64,000 bases of DNA from Jejuia sp043557195 (GTDB taxonomy: Bacteria > Bacteroidota > Bacteroidia > Flavobacteriales > Flavobacteriaceae). The number at the start of each line of letters is the position of its first letter. The first letter of the stretch is position 1. Location: assembly GCA_043557195.1 (NCBI GenBank), contig CP121314.1:868001-932000 (forward strand). The letters are read 5' to 3'. Under the pieces are notes generated by a model that did not search any database, was not told the origin of the DNA, and worked only from the letters and a program-made list of their open reading frames with translations. Of this stretch, positions 55,129 through 63,964 are shown in pieces. A program made the position numbers and the translations under genes.

Positions 55129-55731
55129 TTGATGAAAAAAGTCTACTCCGTAGAAGAATATATTGAAGAAAATGCGCACTATAAAGAAGCATTAGAGTTT
55201 TTGCGTTCTATTATGCTTTCTACAGAACTAGAAGAAACTATAAAATGGAGTTTCCCTGTATATACTCTAAAAAACAAGAATGTATTGAGTCTTGGTGCTT
55301 TTAAGAACCATTGCTGTATTTGGTTTTTTAATGGTGTTTTTCTTAAAGATGAATTAAATATTTTGCAAAATGCCCAAGATGGCAAAACAAAAGCCATGCG
55401 ACAAATGCGTTTTGAAACGATTAACGATATTGATAAAAATGTAGTTTTGAGCTATGTAAAAGAAGCTATTGAAAATCAAAAACTAGGCAAAGAAATAAAA
55501 CCAGATAGAAGCAAAAAGGAAGTTGTAATTCCAAAGGAATTGAAAGAACTTTTTAAGAACGATTCAAGTTTAAAATCTAGCTTTGATAACTTATCCAACT
55601 ACAAACAGCGCGAATATTGCGAATATATTTCAAGTGCTAAACGAGAAGCTACTAAGCAGTCCCGTTTAGAAAAAATTACTCCTATGATTTTAAATGGTTT
55701 GGGGTTAAACGACAAGTATAAAAACTGTTAA
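55129..55731 (+). CDS. YdeI/OmpD-associated, DUF1801-type protein
   Basis: 200 residues, soluble. N-terminal DUF1801 fold (VEEYIEENAHYKEALEFLRS, EETIKWSFPVYTLKNKNVLSLGAFKNH) and the C-terminal YdeI segment (NYKQREYCEYISSAKREATKQSRLEKI). Function unknown; sometimes linked to stress. Ends before a bidirectional terminator. Confidence 0.88.
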   Translation: MMKKVYSVEEYIEENAHYKEALEFLRSIMLSTELEETIKWSFPVYTLKNKNVLSLGAFKNHCCIWFFNGVFLKDELNILQNAQDGKTKAMRQMRFETINDIDKNVVLSYVKEAIENQKLGKEIKPDRSKKEVVIPKELKELFKNDSSLKSSFDNLSNYKQREYCEYISSAKREATKQSRLEKITPMILNGLGLNDKYKNC

Positions 55732-55743
55732 GTTTTTCATATA

Positions 55744-55773
55744 AAAAAGGCTTTCCAAATTGGAAAGCCTTTT
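55744..55773. terminator. Bidirectional terminator
   Basis: AAAAGGCTTTCC/GGAAAGCCTTTT with a five-base loop, between the convergent DUF1801-type gene and yajC. Confidence 0.87.
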
Positions 55774-55795
55774 AAGTCTAAGTCTTTTAAGAACT

Positions 55796-56095
55796 TTATT
55801 TTTTAGCTGTTGCCGGGGCATTGAGTTTACTACTCATCTCCATAGAAATTGCAGATCGATCAAACTTTAACTTACCAGCTAAAGTTTCGATAACACAAGA
55901 GTTATCTTTATCATTTAGTTCTGCAACTTTACCATGCAAACCGCTTTTGGTAACAATTCTATCGCCTTTTTTCAATTCCGCAGCAAATTTCTTCTCTTTC
56001 TTTGCGCGTTTCATTTGTGGGGCTATCATAAAGAAATAAATAACCACAAACATTAATACAAATGGCAATAAACTGCCGAAACCTCCTTCTCCCAT
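55796..56095 (-). CDS. yajC: Preprotein translocase subunit YajC
   Basis: 99 residues: one membrane segment (about 8-24; LLPFVLMFVVIYFFMIAPQ) and the basic KRAKKEKKFAAELKKGDRIVTKSGLHGKV region. Accessory part of the SecDF-YajC complex. Last of a nusB - DUF1573 - yajC minus-strand run. Confidence 0.95.
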   Translation of the reverse strand: MGEGGFGSLLPFVLMFVVIYFFMIAPQMKRAKKEKKFAAELKKGDRIVTKSGLHGKVAELNDKDNSCVIETLAGKLKFDRSAISMEMSSKLNAPATAKK

Positions 56096-56105
56096 GTTTT
56101 ATAAT

Positions 56106-56579
56106 TTAGCTTTGCGCTGGTTTAGCTTTGTTTGGATCTGGTTTAACAAATGCTGTAATCTTCACACTCTCTCTACCGCTTTCAGTATTGGCAGTAATAT
56201 TAATGCTTTTGGATACTTTGTTAGAACCACTCCCGTTAAACTTTACTGTAAATTGCCCTTCTCCACCTGGAGCCAATGGTTCTCTACTCCAATCTTTTGG
56301 TACAGTACACCCGCAAGTACTTTTTATATCAGTAATTACTAAAGGTGCTTCACCTGTATTTTTATATTTGAATACAGTCTCAACTTGAGTCTTAGCCTCA
56401 ATTTCGCCAAAATCGTGTTCTTTTTTATCAAATGTCAACACTGGAAACTTTGATGCTACCGCATCTCTCTCTGCAGCTTTGGCTACGTTAGCTTCACTTA
56501 TTTTTTTTGTAGCATCCTCTTTACAGCTTGTAAAGGCTACCAAGCATAATGCGCTTAATCCTAATATTACTTTTTTCAT
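56106..56579 (-). CDS. DUF1573 lipoprotein
   Basis: 157 residues: lipobox TSC (Cys19), helical spacer, then a DUF1573 immunoglobulin-like domain (DFGEIEAKTQVETVFKYKNTG, ITDIKSTCGCTVPKDWS, GGEGQFTVKFN). Its CGC motif is conserved in the family. Common between nusB and yajC in flavobacteria; function unknown. Confidence 0.92.
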   Translation of the reverse strand: MKKVILGLSALCLVAFTSCKEDATKKISEANVAKAAERDAVASKFPVLTFDKKEHDFGEIEAKTQVETVFKYKNTGEAPLVITDIKSTCGCTVPKDWSREPLAPGGEGQFTVKFNGSGSNKVSKSINITANTESGRESVKITAFVKPDPNKAKPAQS

Positions 56580-56665
56580 AATCCTTGATTTTATGATTTG
56601 GTGCGTAAAAATAGCAATAATTTAACTGTTTAAAAACTTTTAATAGCTTCTTAACAGGGATTATT

Positions 56666-57613
56666 TTACATTAGGCCTCGACCAACTTTGTTAAATTTCC
56701 CTTCCTTCTTATATTCTTTAACCAATTTATCTAAAATGCCATTGATAAAAATGCTACTTTTTGGTGTGGAATATTCCTTGGCTATTTCTAAATATTCATT
56801 AATAGTAACCTTTACTGGAATAGATGGAAAATGCTGTAACTCACAAACACCCATTTGCAATAAAACATAGTCTAAATTAGCAATCCTATCTGCATCCCAA
56901 TTTTTGGTTTTTTGCGCAATTTCTTCATTTATAGTAGTAGCATTCAAAATTGTCTTCTTAAACAAGTCAATTGCAAATTGTTTATCCTCCACATCTTTAT
57001 ACAATTTTGGCGCAAAATGTGTTTCAGGGCTATTAGGTTTAAGCTTTCTAAGTAATTTTAAGATGGTTGTATTCACAGTTGGTAAATCATCAAGCCATGT
57101 TAAATTCTTATCTTCAATATAATCGTAAAGCTTGTCGTTTGGTGCAATTACCTCTTTAAATACATCAATAAAAAAATCTTTATCTTCTTTAAAATCAGAT
57201 GTTCTAGTTTGTAAATAATCCTTGTATAAATCACTTTTGATGATTGCTTTAAAAATAATGTCTACATACTCGCTATCTAATTCCCAGTTTATCGTTTTAT
57301 TGTTCTTTAAACTATCTTTTAAAGTCTCATTTTTACGAATAGCTTGAAACACTTGATTGTTTACAAATTTTCTGTTAGGATTTTTATCTTCTGAAGTAGC
57401 TAAATGCTTTTTCTGCTTATTCTCTAAATCTTGTTCAGCTCGTTTTTGCACTTCAAGCAATAAAGACATGATAAGAAGATACAGGTTGTGCATGTTCTCT
57501 ATACTAAACAACAAGAATTTTTCATCCTTTTTTAAATCATCACTTTCGCTACCATTAAAAGCATAAATGGTTTGCATTACTTTTACACGAATATGTCGTC
57601 TGTTTAGCATCAT
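56666..57613 (-). CDS. nusB: Transcription antitermination protein NusB (long form)
   Basis: 315 residues, about twice the E. coli size. The canonical NusB helical domain is at the C-terminal half (NATTINEEIAQKTKNWDADRIANLDYVLLQMGVCEL, VTINEYLEIAKEYSTPKSSIFINGILDKL); a roughly 150-residue helical N-terminal extension is usual for Bacteroidota. Binds boxA RNA with NusE. Two adjacent ATGs; either may start. Confidence 0.92.
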   Translation of the reverse strand: MMLNRRHIRVKVMQTIYAFNGSESDDLKKDEKFLLFSIENMHNLYLLIMSLLLEVQKRAEQDLENKQKKHLATSEDKNPNRKFVNNQVFQAIRKNETLKDSLKNNKTINWELDSEYVDIIFKAIIKSDLYKDYLQTRTSDFKEDKDFFIDVFKEVIAPNDKLYDYIEDKNLTWLDDLPTVNTTILKLLRKLKPNSPETHFAPKLYKDVEDKQFAIDLFKKTILNATTINEEIAQKTKNWDADRIANLDYVLLQMGVCELQHFPSIPVKVTINEYLEIAKEYSTPKSSIFINGILDKLVKEYKKEGKFNKVGRGLM

Positions 57614-57665
57614 TACAAAGAACTTAAGTTAAAACCTATAGTGTATGTTTTACTTTTTATGCAGG

Positions 57666-57673
57666 CAAAAATA
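57666..57673 (-). promoter_or_regulatory. -7 promoter element for nusB
   Basis: Minus strand TATTTTTG, perfect match, 53 bases before the first ATG. Confidence 0.5.
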
Positions 57674-57787
57674 ATACTATTTTACTAAAATAGATTGTAA
57701 TTTCAAGTTTTGTTATGGTTAAATGGTTTTAGCTATTATTTAACAGTTCCCTACAGAAGCAGTAACTCTATTGTGTTTTTTATGATG

Positions 57788-57795
57788 TATATTTG
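57788..57795 (+). promoter_or_regulatory. -7 promoter element for the ABC exporter gene
   Basis: TATATTTG, perfect match, 24 bases before the GTG start; no good -33 at 19 nt. Confidence 0.5.
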
Positions 57796-57818
57796 CTACT
57801 CATTTTTTCAAAGTTTAA

Positions 57819-59579
57819 GTGAAAGAACTCAAGCACCTCAATAAATACTTTTTAAAATACAAAACCCATCTACTAGTTGGGGTTGTAATTACTATTGTGG
57901 CTCGTATTTTCTTGCTCTTTACACCACGCTATATCAGGCGTATTTTTGAAATTATTGAAAATAAAGCAGGTCTAAACGAAGACCAAATTAGAGGAGAATT
58001 ACTTGAAGCTATTCTATACATTATAGGCGCTGCCATTATTGCTGGAATTTTCACATTCTTAATGCGACAAACCATAATTAACGTTTCGCGTTATATTGAA
58101 TATGACTTGAAAAATGAAGTTTATGCGCAATACCAAAAACTATCGCTCAACTTTTATAAAAAGAATAGAACCGGAGATTTGATGAATCGCATAAGCGAGG
58201 ATGTAGGTAGAGTTCGTATGTATGCTGGTCCTGCAATTATGTACAGTATAAATACCATAACGCTTTTTGTAATTGCATTAATTTATATGTTTAATCAAGC
58301 GCCAACATTAACGCTTTATACAATTGTACCGCTACCAATATTATCGGTTATTATATATAAACTAAGTAAAGAAATACATAAGCGCAGTACTGTAGTGCAG
58401 GAGTATTTATCTAAGCTTTCCACCTTTACTCAAGAATCCTTTAGCGGTATTTCGGTAATTAAAGCATATGGTATTGAACCTAAAACCTCAGCAGATTTTG
58501 ATGCGCTATCTACTACAAGTAAAGAAAAACAACTGCATCTTGTAAAGGTACAAGCCTTATTCTTCCCAATGATGATTTTGCTTATTGGCACCAGTAATCT
58601 TCTGGTAATTTACATTGGTGGTATGCAATATATTAATGGTGAAATTGAAAGTTTAGGAACGATTGCAGAGTTTATCATTTATGTAAATATGCTCACGTGG
58701 CCAGTAGCAACAGTTGGTTGGGTAACTTCAATCGTGCAACAAGCCGAAGCATCACAAAAACGTATCAATGAGTTTTTAAAGATTGAGCCTGAGATTAAAA
58801 ATGAAGTTGAAGCACACACTGAAATTACTGGCGACATCTCGTTTAAAAATGTATCATTTACTTATGATGACACAAATATTCAAGCATTAAAAAATGTTTC
58901 TTTTGATATTAAAGCAGGAGAAACCCTTGCCATTTTGGGAAAAACGGGGTCTGGAAAATCTACAATTTTGGATTTAGTGGGTAGGCTTTACGATGTTGAT
59001 GAAGGACAAATTGTTTTGAACGGTATTGAAATCGACAAACATAACCTGTCCGATTTAAGAGAAAATATAGGTTACGTGCCGCAAGATGCTTTTCTGTTTT
59101 CAGATTCCATAAAAAACAATATCAAGTTTGGAAAAGAAGATGCTACTGATGATGAAGTGATTGCTGCAGCAAAAAATGCGCAAGTCCATAAAAACATTGT
59201 TGGCTTCAATAAGGGCTATGATACTGTTTTAGGCGAACGCGGTATTACACTTTCTGGCGGACAAAAGCAGCGCGTATCTATAGCCAGAGCTATTATTAAA
59301 TCTCCAAAAATCCTGTTGTTTGATGATTGCCTTTCTGCAGTTGATACAGAAACGGAGGAAAAAATATTAAAAAGTCTCTTCAAAATTTCAAAAGGTAAAA
59401 CCACAATTATTGTAAGTCACCGCGTGTCCTCAGCTAAAAATGCAGATAAAATTATTGTACTAGAAGACGGAGAAATTGTGCAAGAGGGAACGCACAATGT
59501 ATTAATTGAGACTGAAGGTTACTACAAAGATTTGTATTTGAAGCAATTAAGTGAATCTTCTGAAAACAAAATCACTTAA
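57819..59579 (+). CDS. ABC exporter, fused permease and ATPase
   Basis: 586 residues from a GTG start. Six membrane segments in residues 1-310, then an ATPase domain with Walker A GKTGSGKS near 374, Q-loop VGYVPQDAFLF, signature LSGGQKQR near 478 and Walker B ILLFDDCLSAVD near 498. The catalytic Glu after Walker B is replaced by Cys (DDC), seen in the second half-site of some heterodimeric exporters, so it may need a partner. Lipid A or drug export is typical; substrate unknown. Divergent from nusB. Confidence 0.92.
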   Translation: MKELKHLNKYFLKYKTHLLVGVVITIVARIFLLFTPRYIRRIFEIIENKAGLNEDQIRGELLEAILYIIGAAIIAGIFTFLMRQTIINVSRYIEYDLKNEVYAQYQKLSLNFYKKNRTGDLMNRISEDVGRVRMYAGPAIMYSINTITLFVIALIYMFNQAPTLTLYTIVPLPILSVIIYKLSKEIHKRSTVVQEYLSKLSTFTQESFSGISVIKAYGIEPKTSADFDALSTTSKEKQLHLVKVQALFFPMMILLIGTSNLLVIYIGGMQYINGEIESLGTIAEFIIYVNMLTWPVATVGWVTSIVQQAEASQKRINEFLKIEPEIKNEVEAHTEITGDISFKNVSFTYDDTNIQALKNVSFDIKAGETLAILGKTGSGKSTILDLVGRLYDVDEGQIVLNGIEIDKHNLSDLRENIGYVPQDAFLFSDSIKNNIKFGKEDATDDEVIAAAKNAQVHKNIVGFNKGYDTVLGERGITLSGGQKQRVSIARAIIKSPKILLFDDCLSAVDTETEEKILKSLFKISKGKTTIIVSHRVSSAKNADKIIVLEDGEIVQEGTHNVLIETEGYYKDLYLKQLSESSENKIT

Positions 59580-59709
59580 CTTACAATTTTCAATATTTTA
59601 TTCGATTTAATTCAATAAAAATCAGCTTTTTAAAAAGAAACTTCAAAAAATGTTGGTAAGTTTCGGTTTTTTTTAGATTTTTGATGTAATCAACACTTAA
59701 TAAAGTATA

Positions 59710-60096
59710 ATGAATAACAATGGAATGATGGAGAAAGAGGAAATTTTTTCTAAAGTATTAAGAGCAGGCAGACGCACTTATTTTTTTGATGTTAGAGCTA
59801 CTAAGGCAGACGATTATTACTTAACTATTACCGAGAGTAAGAAGTTCACAAACGATGACGGTTCGTACCATTACAAGAAGCACAAAATCTACTTATATAA
59901 AGAAGATTTTTCAGAATTTAGAGAAATCCTTGCTGAAATGACAGATTACATCATTAATGAAAAAGGAGATGAAGTTATAAGTGAACGTCATCAAAAAGAC
60001 TTTAAGAAAGATTACGAACAACCTGCTGTTGAGAGCTCAACTGAAGAAACAAAATCTACAGAAAGTTTTACAGATATAGATTTTGACGATATCTAA
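59710..60096 (+). CDS. PUR-family DNA/RNA-binding protein (DUF3276)
   Basis: 128 residues. Core PUR repeat at about 5-85 (FSKVLRAGRRTYFFDVRATKADDYYLTITESKK, KHKIYLYKEDFSEFREIL), then an acidic, disordered tail (about 95-128). Bacteroidota PUR proteins bind purine-rich single strands; likely a small regulator of nucleic acids. Terminator at 60129. Confidence 0.93.
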   Translation: MNNNGMMEKEEIFSKVLRAGRRTYFFDVRATKADDYYLTITESKKFTNDDGSYHYKKHKIYLYKEDFSEFREILAEMTDYIINEKGDEVISERHQKDFKKDYEQPAVESSTEETKSTESFTDIDFDDI

Positions 60097-60128
60097 CAGT
60101 AAGCTTTAACAAAGAATTAAATAATCCA

Positions 60129-60157
60129 AACCGCTATTATTCATAGCGGTTTTTTTT
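60129..60157 (+). terminator. Terminator after the PUR gene
   Basis: AACCGCTAT/ATAGCGGTT stem followed by a run of T. Confidence 0.88.
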
Positions 60158-60198
60158 ATTTCTTTTACGAAATAAACCTATTAAATCAACTTCAAAAT

Positions 60199-60534
60199 TT
60201 AAGAAACCGTACTACCGTTTTTAACTTTAGTTTCGGGGTTGAGTAGTATAACATCTTTACCATTTACAGCTCCTAAGACCAAACATTCGCTCATAAATTT
60301 GGCGATTTGCTTTTTGGGAAAATTTATAACCGCAACAATTTGTCTGTGCAGCAAATCTTCCTTTTTATAAAGTGTAGTAATTTGAGCTGAAGATTTTTTA
60401 ACACCCAAATCTCCAAAATCAATAGTGAGTTGGTATGCTGAGTTTTTAGCCTCAGGAAAGTCGTTGACTTCTATAATAGTTCCAACTCGTAAATCAACTT
60501 TAGTAAAATCTTCAAAAGATATAGTATCGCTCAT
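60199..60534 (-). CDS. csaA: CsaA-like tRNA-binding protein
   Basis: 111 residues, a single EMAP/OB-fold tRNA-binding domain (FTKVDLRVGTIIEVNDFPEAKNSAYQLTIDFG, SAQITTLY, GAVNGKDVILLNPE). Stand-alone CsaA proteins act as RNA-binding or secretion-related chaperones. Divergent from the thioredoxin-like gene. Confidence 0.92.
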   Translation of the reverse strand: MSDTISFEDFTKVDLRVGTIIEVNDFPEAKNSAYQLTIDFGDLGVKKSSAQITTLYKKEDLLHRQIVAVINFPKKQIAKFMSECLVLGAVNGKDVILLNPETKVKNGSTVS

Positions 60535-60585
60535 TTTTTAAAGATATAAATTATTCCGAAATTTGAAAAAACATCACAATACGCT

Positions 60586-61143
60586 ATGGCAAGAACACCT
60601 TCAAATATGCTTCCGTTAGGAACAACAGCTCCAGATTTCAATCTACTAGATACAGTTTCAGATGAAACACTAAGTTTGAATAGTTTAAAAGGTGAAAATG
60701 GCACGGTAATCCTATTTATTTGTAACCACTGTCCTTTTGTGATTCATGTTAATTCTGAGTTGATCGCTATGGCTCAAGCATACCAAACTAAGGGCATTTC
60801 ATTTATTGCCATTTCAAGTAATGATGTTGAAAACTATCCACAAGACGGTCCAGAAAAAATGAAGGCACATGCCGAAACTGAAGGCTACCCTTTCCCATAC
60901 CTATATGACGAAACTCAAGATGTAGCTAAAGCTTACGATGCTGCTTGTACTCCAGATTTATATCTTTTTGATTCGAAGCTAAAGTTAGTCTATAGAGGTC
61001 AGCTTGATGATTCTAGACCTGGCAATGGTATACCTTTAACAGGTAAAGATTTGAGACATGCTTTAGATTGTTTGATAGAAGGAAAAGAAAATATTAAAAC
61101 GCAGAAACCAAGTATTGGTTGTAATATCAAATGGAAGGTTTAA
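60586..61143 (+). CDS. Thioredoxin-family protein (AhpC/TSA-like)
   Basis: 185 residues, no signal peptide. Thioredoxin fold with the redox pair in CNHCPFV (about 46-49) and cis-Pro near CTPDLYLFD. Longer than thioredoxin and lacking peroxiredoxin resolving pattern; a cytoplasmic reductase or peroxidase of the flavobacterial YkuU/ResA-like group is likely. Converges on the GNAT gene and overlaps it by 4 bases. Confidence 0.9.
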   Translation: MARTPSNMLPLGTTAPDFNLLDTVSDETLSLNSLKGENGTVILFICNHCPFVIHVNSELIAMAQAYQTKGISFIAISSNDVENYPQDGPEKMKAHAETEGYPFPYLYDETQDVAKAYDAACTPDLYLFDSKLKLVYRGQLDDSRPGNGIPLTGKDLRHALDCLIEGKENIKTQKPSIGCNIKWKV

Positions 61144-61625
61144 GCGAGTTTAAGCTGATAAATACCTACATCATGCCAATTACCAAATTTTAAACCAACT
61201 TCTTTTAAGAGTGCTACTTCTTTAAATCCAAATTTTTCATGGAGGCGCACACTAGCATCATTTGGGATAGTTAAAACTCCTAAAACGGTATGTGTTTCGG
61301 TTTGCTTCAATTCGGTAATTAACGCTTCATATAGTTGCGACCCTATCTGTTTTCCATGAGCGGTATGCTTCACATAAACTGTAGATTCTACCGTAAAATT
61401 GTAAGCTGGTTTTGGTCTAAATCTACTAGCGTAGGCAAAACCTAAAACCTCGTTATCTTCTTCAAAAACCAAAAATGGATAGTCTGAATTTATAAGATTT
61501 ACTTTTGTTTCAAAAGCTTCAAAAGAAAGAGGTTCAATATCAAAAGTAGCAACGGTGTGCGTGACATAATAATTATATATATCTAATAAGGCCGCAGTAT
61601 CGTCTTTTACAAACTTTCGTATCAT
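61140..61625 (-). CDS. GNAT N-acetyltransferase (phosphinothricin-acetyltransferase-like)
   Basis: 161 residues. IRKFVKDDTAALLDIYNYYV, FAYASRFRPKPAYNFTVESTVYV and the acetyl-CoA loop (HGKQIGSQLYEALI) are typical of the Pat/Bar and YncA group. Acetylates a small amine; substrate unknown. Directly follows the DinB-like gene (one base apart). Confidence 0.9.
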   Translation of the reverse strand: MIRKFVKDDTAALLDIYNYYVTHTVATFDIEPLSFEAFETKVNLINSDYPFLVFEEDNEVLGFAYASRFRPKPAYNFTVESTVYVKHTAHGKQIGSQLYEALITELKQTETHTVLGVLTIPNDASVRLHEKFGFKEVALLKEVGLKFGNWHDVGIYQLKLA

Positions 61626-61626
61626 A

Positions 61627-62172
61627 TTACAACCAACCTTTGCGTTTCATAGTGTTTTCAATATGTGCATAATGATGGTTACTATGCCACGCATAATTAC
61701 CGATGTTATAGTCTAAAAAAACTTCACTATTAGTTTCAGGGTGCAAAAAACTTTTCTTTAAATCCTCCTTTGAAAGACTTTTTAGCAAATGCACTAATTT
61801 ATAGTGTACTGCTTTTAAATGCTCAATAGACATTTGTATTGGTGCCGTTTTACTATCTGAAAGTTCTGCCCAATCTGCCTCGTTGTAGGCTTTAATAAGA
61901 GGTTTGTCTTCAGTTAGCGCCCATTTAAAGCGTGTATAGCTATGATGATGGCTATCAGAAACATGATGCACTGTTTGTCGTATCGTCCAACCATCTGGTC
62001 TATAAGGTGTATCCAATTGCTCTTTGGTTAAATGCTTCACTAAGGCTTCAAATTTAATGGGGAATTTCTCTAATATTGAAATCCACTCTGAAATATCAGT
62101 TGAAGTTATTGGATTTGGACACTCAAATTGTCCTATGGGATATTTTAATTGTTCTAATTCTTCTGGAGTCAC
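61627..62172 (-). CDS. DinB-superfamily protein, YfiT-type putative metal-dependent hydrolase
   Basis: 181 residues starting at GTG. Four-helix DinB fold with His-rich sites HHVSDSHHHSYTRF and WHSNHHYAH that can bind a metal. YfiT proteins belong with thiol S-transferases, but no bacillithiol pathway evidence is in the window. The GTG lies inside a 38-base inverted repeat (62171-62208). Operon with the GNAT gene. Confidence 0.9.
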   Translation of the reverse strand: MTPEELEQLKYPIGQFECPNPITSTDISEWISILEKFPIKFEALVKHLTKEQLDTPYRPDGWTIRQTVHHVSDSHHHSYTRFKWALTEDKPLIKAYNEADWAELSDSKTAPIQMSIEHLKAVHYKLVHLLKSLSKEDLKKSFLHPETNSEVFLDYNIGNYAWHSNHHYAHIENTMKRKGWL

Positions 62173-62208
62173 TTATTTTAGTTTTAAAAGTACACTTCTA
62201 AAATAAGT
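62171..62208. repeat. Inverted repeat over the start of the DinB-like gene
   Basis: ACTTATTTTAG (62171-62181) and CTAAAATAAGT (62198-62208), perfect 11-bp arms around 16 bases that contain a TACTTTTA box (minus). Possible operator for autoregulation or a leader hairpin that masks the GTG start. Confidence 0.5.
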
Positions 62209-62219
62209 ATTAATTGTGA

Positions 62220-62642
62220 TTATGCAACTTCTACAATACCCTTTTTTGCCCAATTAACAGCTTCAAATAAAGAATTGAAACTTTTAATTTTATTATTGAA
62301 AAATAAATTTTCAACCATAATACCAATTTTACTGGTTGGACTATCAGACACTATATAATATGCCTTTAAATAGTAATTACTTTTGAAGAATTTTAACCAA
62401 TCTACGGCCATTACAGCATAAGAATTAATACGATTGGAAATATAAATTACATCGCTACCATCGGTTCCTAAGTAGCATGAAACGTCATCTACAATGCGTT
62501 TTGCATGGTGTTGCCAAGTTACATTTACACCGCTTTTTATTTCAGAAATAACAAATCCTGAAAAAATAAACACATCCCCAAAAGGATAATTAAGCTCTTT
62601 ACGAACCTCAGAATATAACGCTGTTTCTTTAACACTTACCAC
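62220..62642 (-). CDS. Hypothetical protein, possibly STAS/SpoIIAA-like
   Basis: 140 residues from a GTG. Alternating strands and helices (FIFSGFVISEIKSGVNVTW, YISNRINSYAVMAVDWLKFF, SPTSKIGIMVENLFF) suggest a SpoIIAA-like fold, but I cannot confirm a family. A perfect -7 box (62647-62654) lies only five bases before the GTG, so the mRNA may be leaderless. Confidence 0.7.
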   Translation of the reverse strand: MVSVKETALYSEVRKELNYPFGDVFIFSGFVISEIKSGVNVTWQHHAKRIVDDVSCYLGTDGSDVIYISNRINSYAVMAVDWLKFFKSNYYLKAYYIVSDSPTSKIGIMVENLFFNNKIKSFNSLFEAVNWAKKGIVEVA

Positions 62643-62646
62643 TACG

Positions 62647-62654
62647 CAAAACTA
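62647..62654 (-). promoter_or_regulatory. -7 promoter element with almost no leader
   Basis: Minus strand TAGTTTTG, perfect match, five bases before the GTG at 62642. Confidence 0.45.
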
Positions 62655-62726
62655 CGCACATGAAATAAATTGGTTAAAAAAACTCGATAAAGCCATTAAT
62701 AAAACGTTATGCTACTGTTATTAATA

Positions 62727-62755
62727 AAAAGAGCACTCAAATTGAGTGCTCTTTT
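62727..62755. terminator. Terminator after the cytoplasmic PPIase gene
   Basis: AAAAGAGCACTCAA/TTGAGTGCTCTTTT, a 14-bp near-perfect palindrome; ends the minus-strand PPIase transcript. Confidence 0.87.
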
Positions 62756-62845
62756 AAATTCTATATGATTTTTACTTCTTATGAGATTCTCGACTGTGCA
62801 CAGGATAAGCAATACACAAACTTTTAAATAAAAGTTATGCCCTAC

Positions 62846-63778
62846 TTATTTTACATTCATCAATTCTACATCGAAGATTAGATTTGCATCAGGTGGAATT
62901 ACACCTCCTGCACCTCGGCTTCCATATCCTAAATGACTAGGAATTACCAAACGCGCTTTATCACCAACGTTTAATAAACTGATACCTTCATCCCAACCTG
63001 GAATAACTTGACCAACACCTAAAGGAAAATCAATAGGTTGATTTCTTTTGTATGAAGAATCGAAAACCGTACCGTCTATAAGTTGTCCTTTATAGTGTAC
63101 AGAAACTGTTTTACCTTTTTCAGCCTTAGCACCATCACCTTTTTGGATGATTTGGTAACGTAAACCACTATCGGTTTTTTCAAAACCTGCCGCAACTTTA
63201 TCTAAAGCTGCTTCTTGTTTTGCTTTTTCTTCAGCTAATCGTTTTTCTCTAGAACCTTCAAACGTTCTAAAAGCTTCAACAGCATTAAATGCTTCCGCAT
63301 CTGCTCCTACTCTTACAATTTCTAAACTCTCAATAGTATCGCCTTGCGCAACAGCATCAACAATGTCTTGTCCTTCGGTTACTTTTCCAAAAACTGTGTG
63401 CTTACCATCTAACCAAGCAGTTTCTGTATGTGTGATGAAAAACTGACTTCCATTAGTACCAGGACCTGCATTTGCCATAGACAACACTCCTGGTCCATCG
63501 TGTTTTAAATCTGGGTGAAACTCGTCATCAAACTGATAACCTGGGTTTCCAGCGCCTGAACCTTGCGGGCAACCACCTTGAATCATAAAATCTGGAATAA
63601 CTCTATGGAATTTTAATCCATCGTAATATGGCGTACCTTGTGGTTTTACCGAGTTTTCTAAATTACCTTCAGCTAAAGCTACAAAGTTACCTACCGTTCC
63701 TGGTGTTTTTTTGTATTCTAAAGCGACAAGTATTTCGCCTTTTGATGTATTGAATTTTGCGTATAATCCGTCTTGCAT
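62846..63778 (-). CDS. Cyclophilin-FKBP fusion peptidyl-prolyl isomerase, cytoplasmic
   Basis: 310 residues, no signal peptide. Cyclophilin-type domain at about 5-160 (FHRVIPDFMIQGGCPQGSGAG, VLSMANAGPGTNGSQFFIT) and FKBP-type domain at about 205-310 (VSVHYKGQLIDGTVFDSSY, QVIPGWDEGISLLNVGDKARLVIPSHLGYG). Unlike the exported fusion at 42068, the FKBP pocket is well conserved. Own -7 box (63801-63808) and terminator. Confidence 0.94.
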   Translation of the reverse strand: MQDGLYAKFNTSKGEILVALEYKKTPGTVGNFVALAEGNLENSVKPQGTPYYDGLKFHRVIPDFMIQGGCPQGSGAGNPGYQFDDEFHPDLKHDGPGVLSMANAGPGTNGSQFFITHTETAWLDGKHTVFGKVTEGQDIVDAVAQGDTIESLEIVRVGADAEAFNAVEAFRTFEGSREKRLAEEKAKQEAALDKVAAGFEKTDSGLRYQIIQKGDGAKAEKGKTVSVHYKGQLIDGTVFDSSYKRNQPIDFPLGVGQVIPGWDEGISLLNVGDKARLVIPSHLGYGSRGAGGVIPPDANLIFDVELMNVK

Positions 63779-63800
63779 TGTCTTAATTTTTAATAAGGTG

Positions 63801-63808
63801 CAAATATA
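63801..63808 (-). promoter_or_regulatory. -7 promoter element for the PPIase gene
   Basis: Minus strand TATATTTG, perfect match, 23 bases before the ATG. Confidence 0.55.
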
Positions 63809-63964
63809 GGAAATGATTTATGATTATAGTTTTACGCGTTTCAATTTTAATGCTAGTTCTATTAACCATTCAATAATGAAATCTGTCTTAAATAAAATTT
63901 GATTTATGTTGATTGAAAGGAGAAAAATGTAATACATATCCTATAAATAATGTTTTAAAAAATT

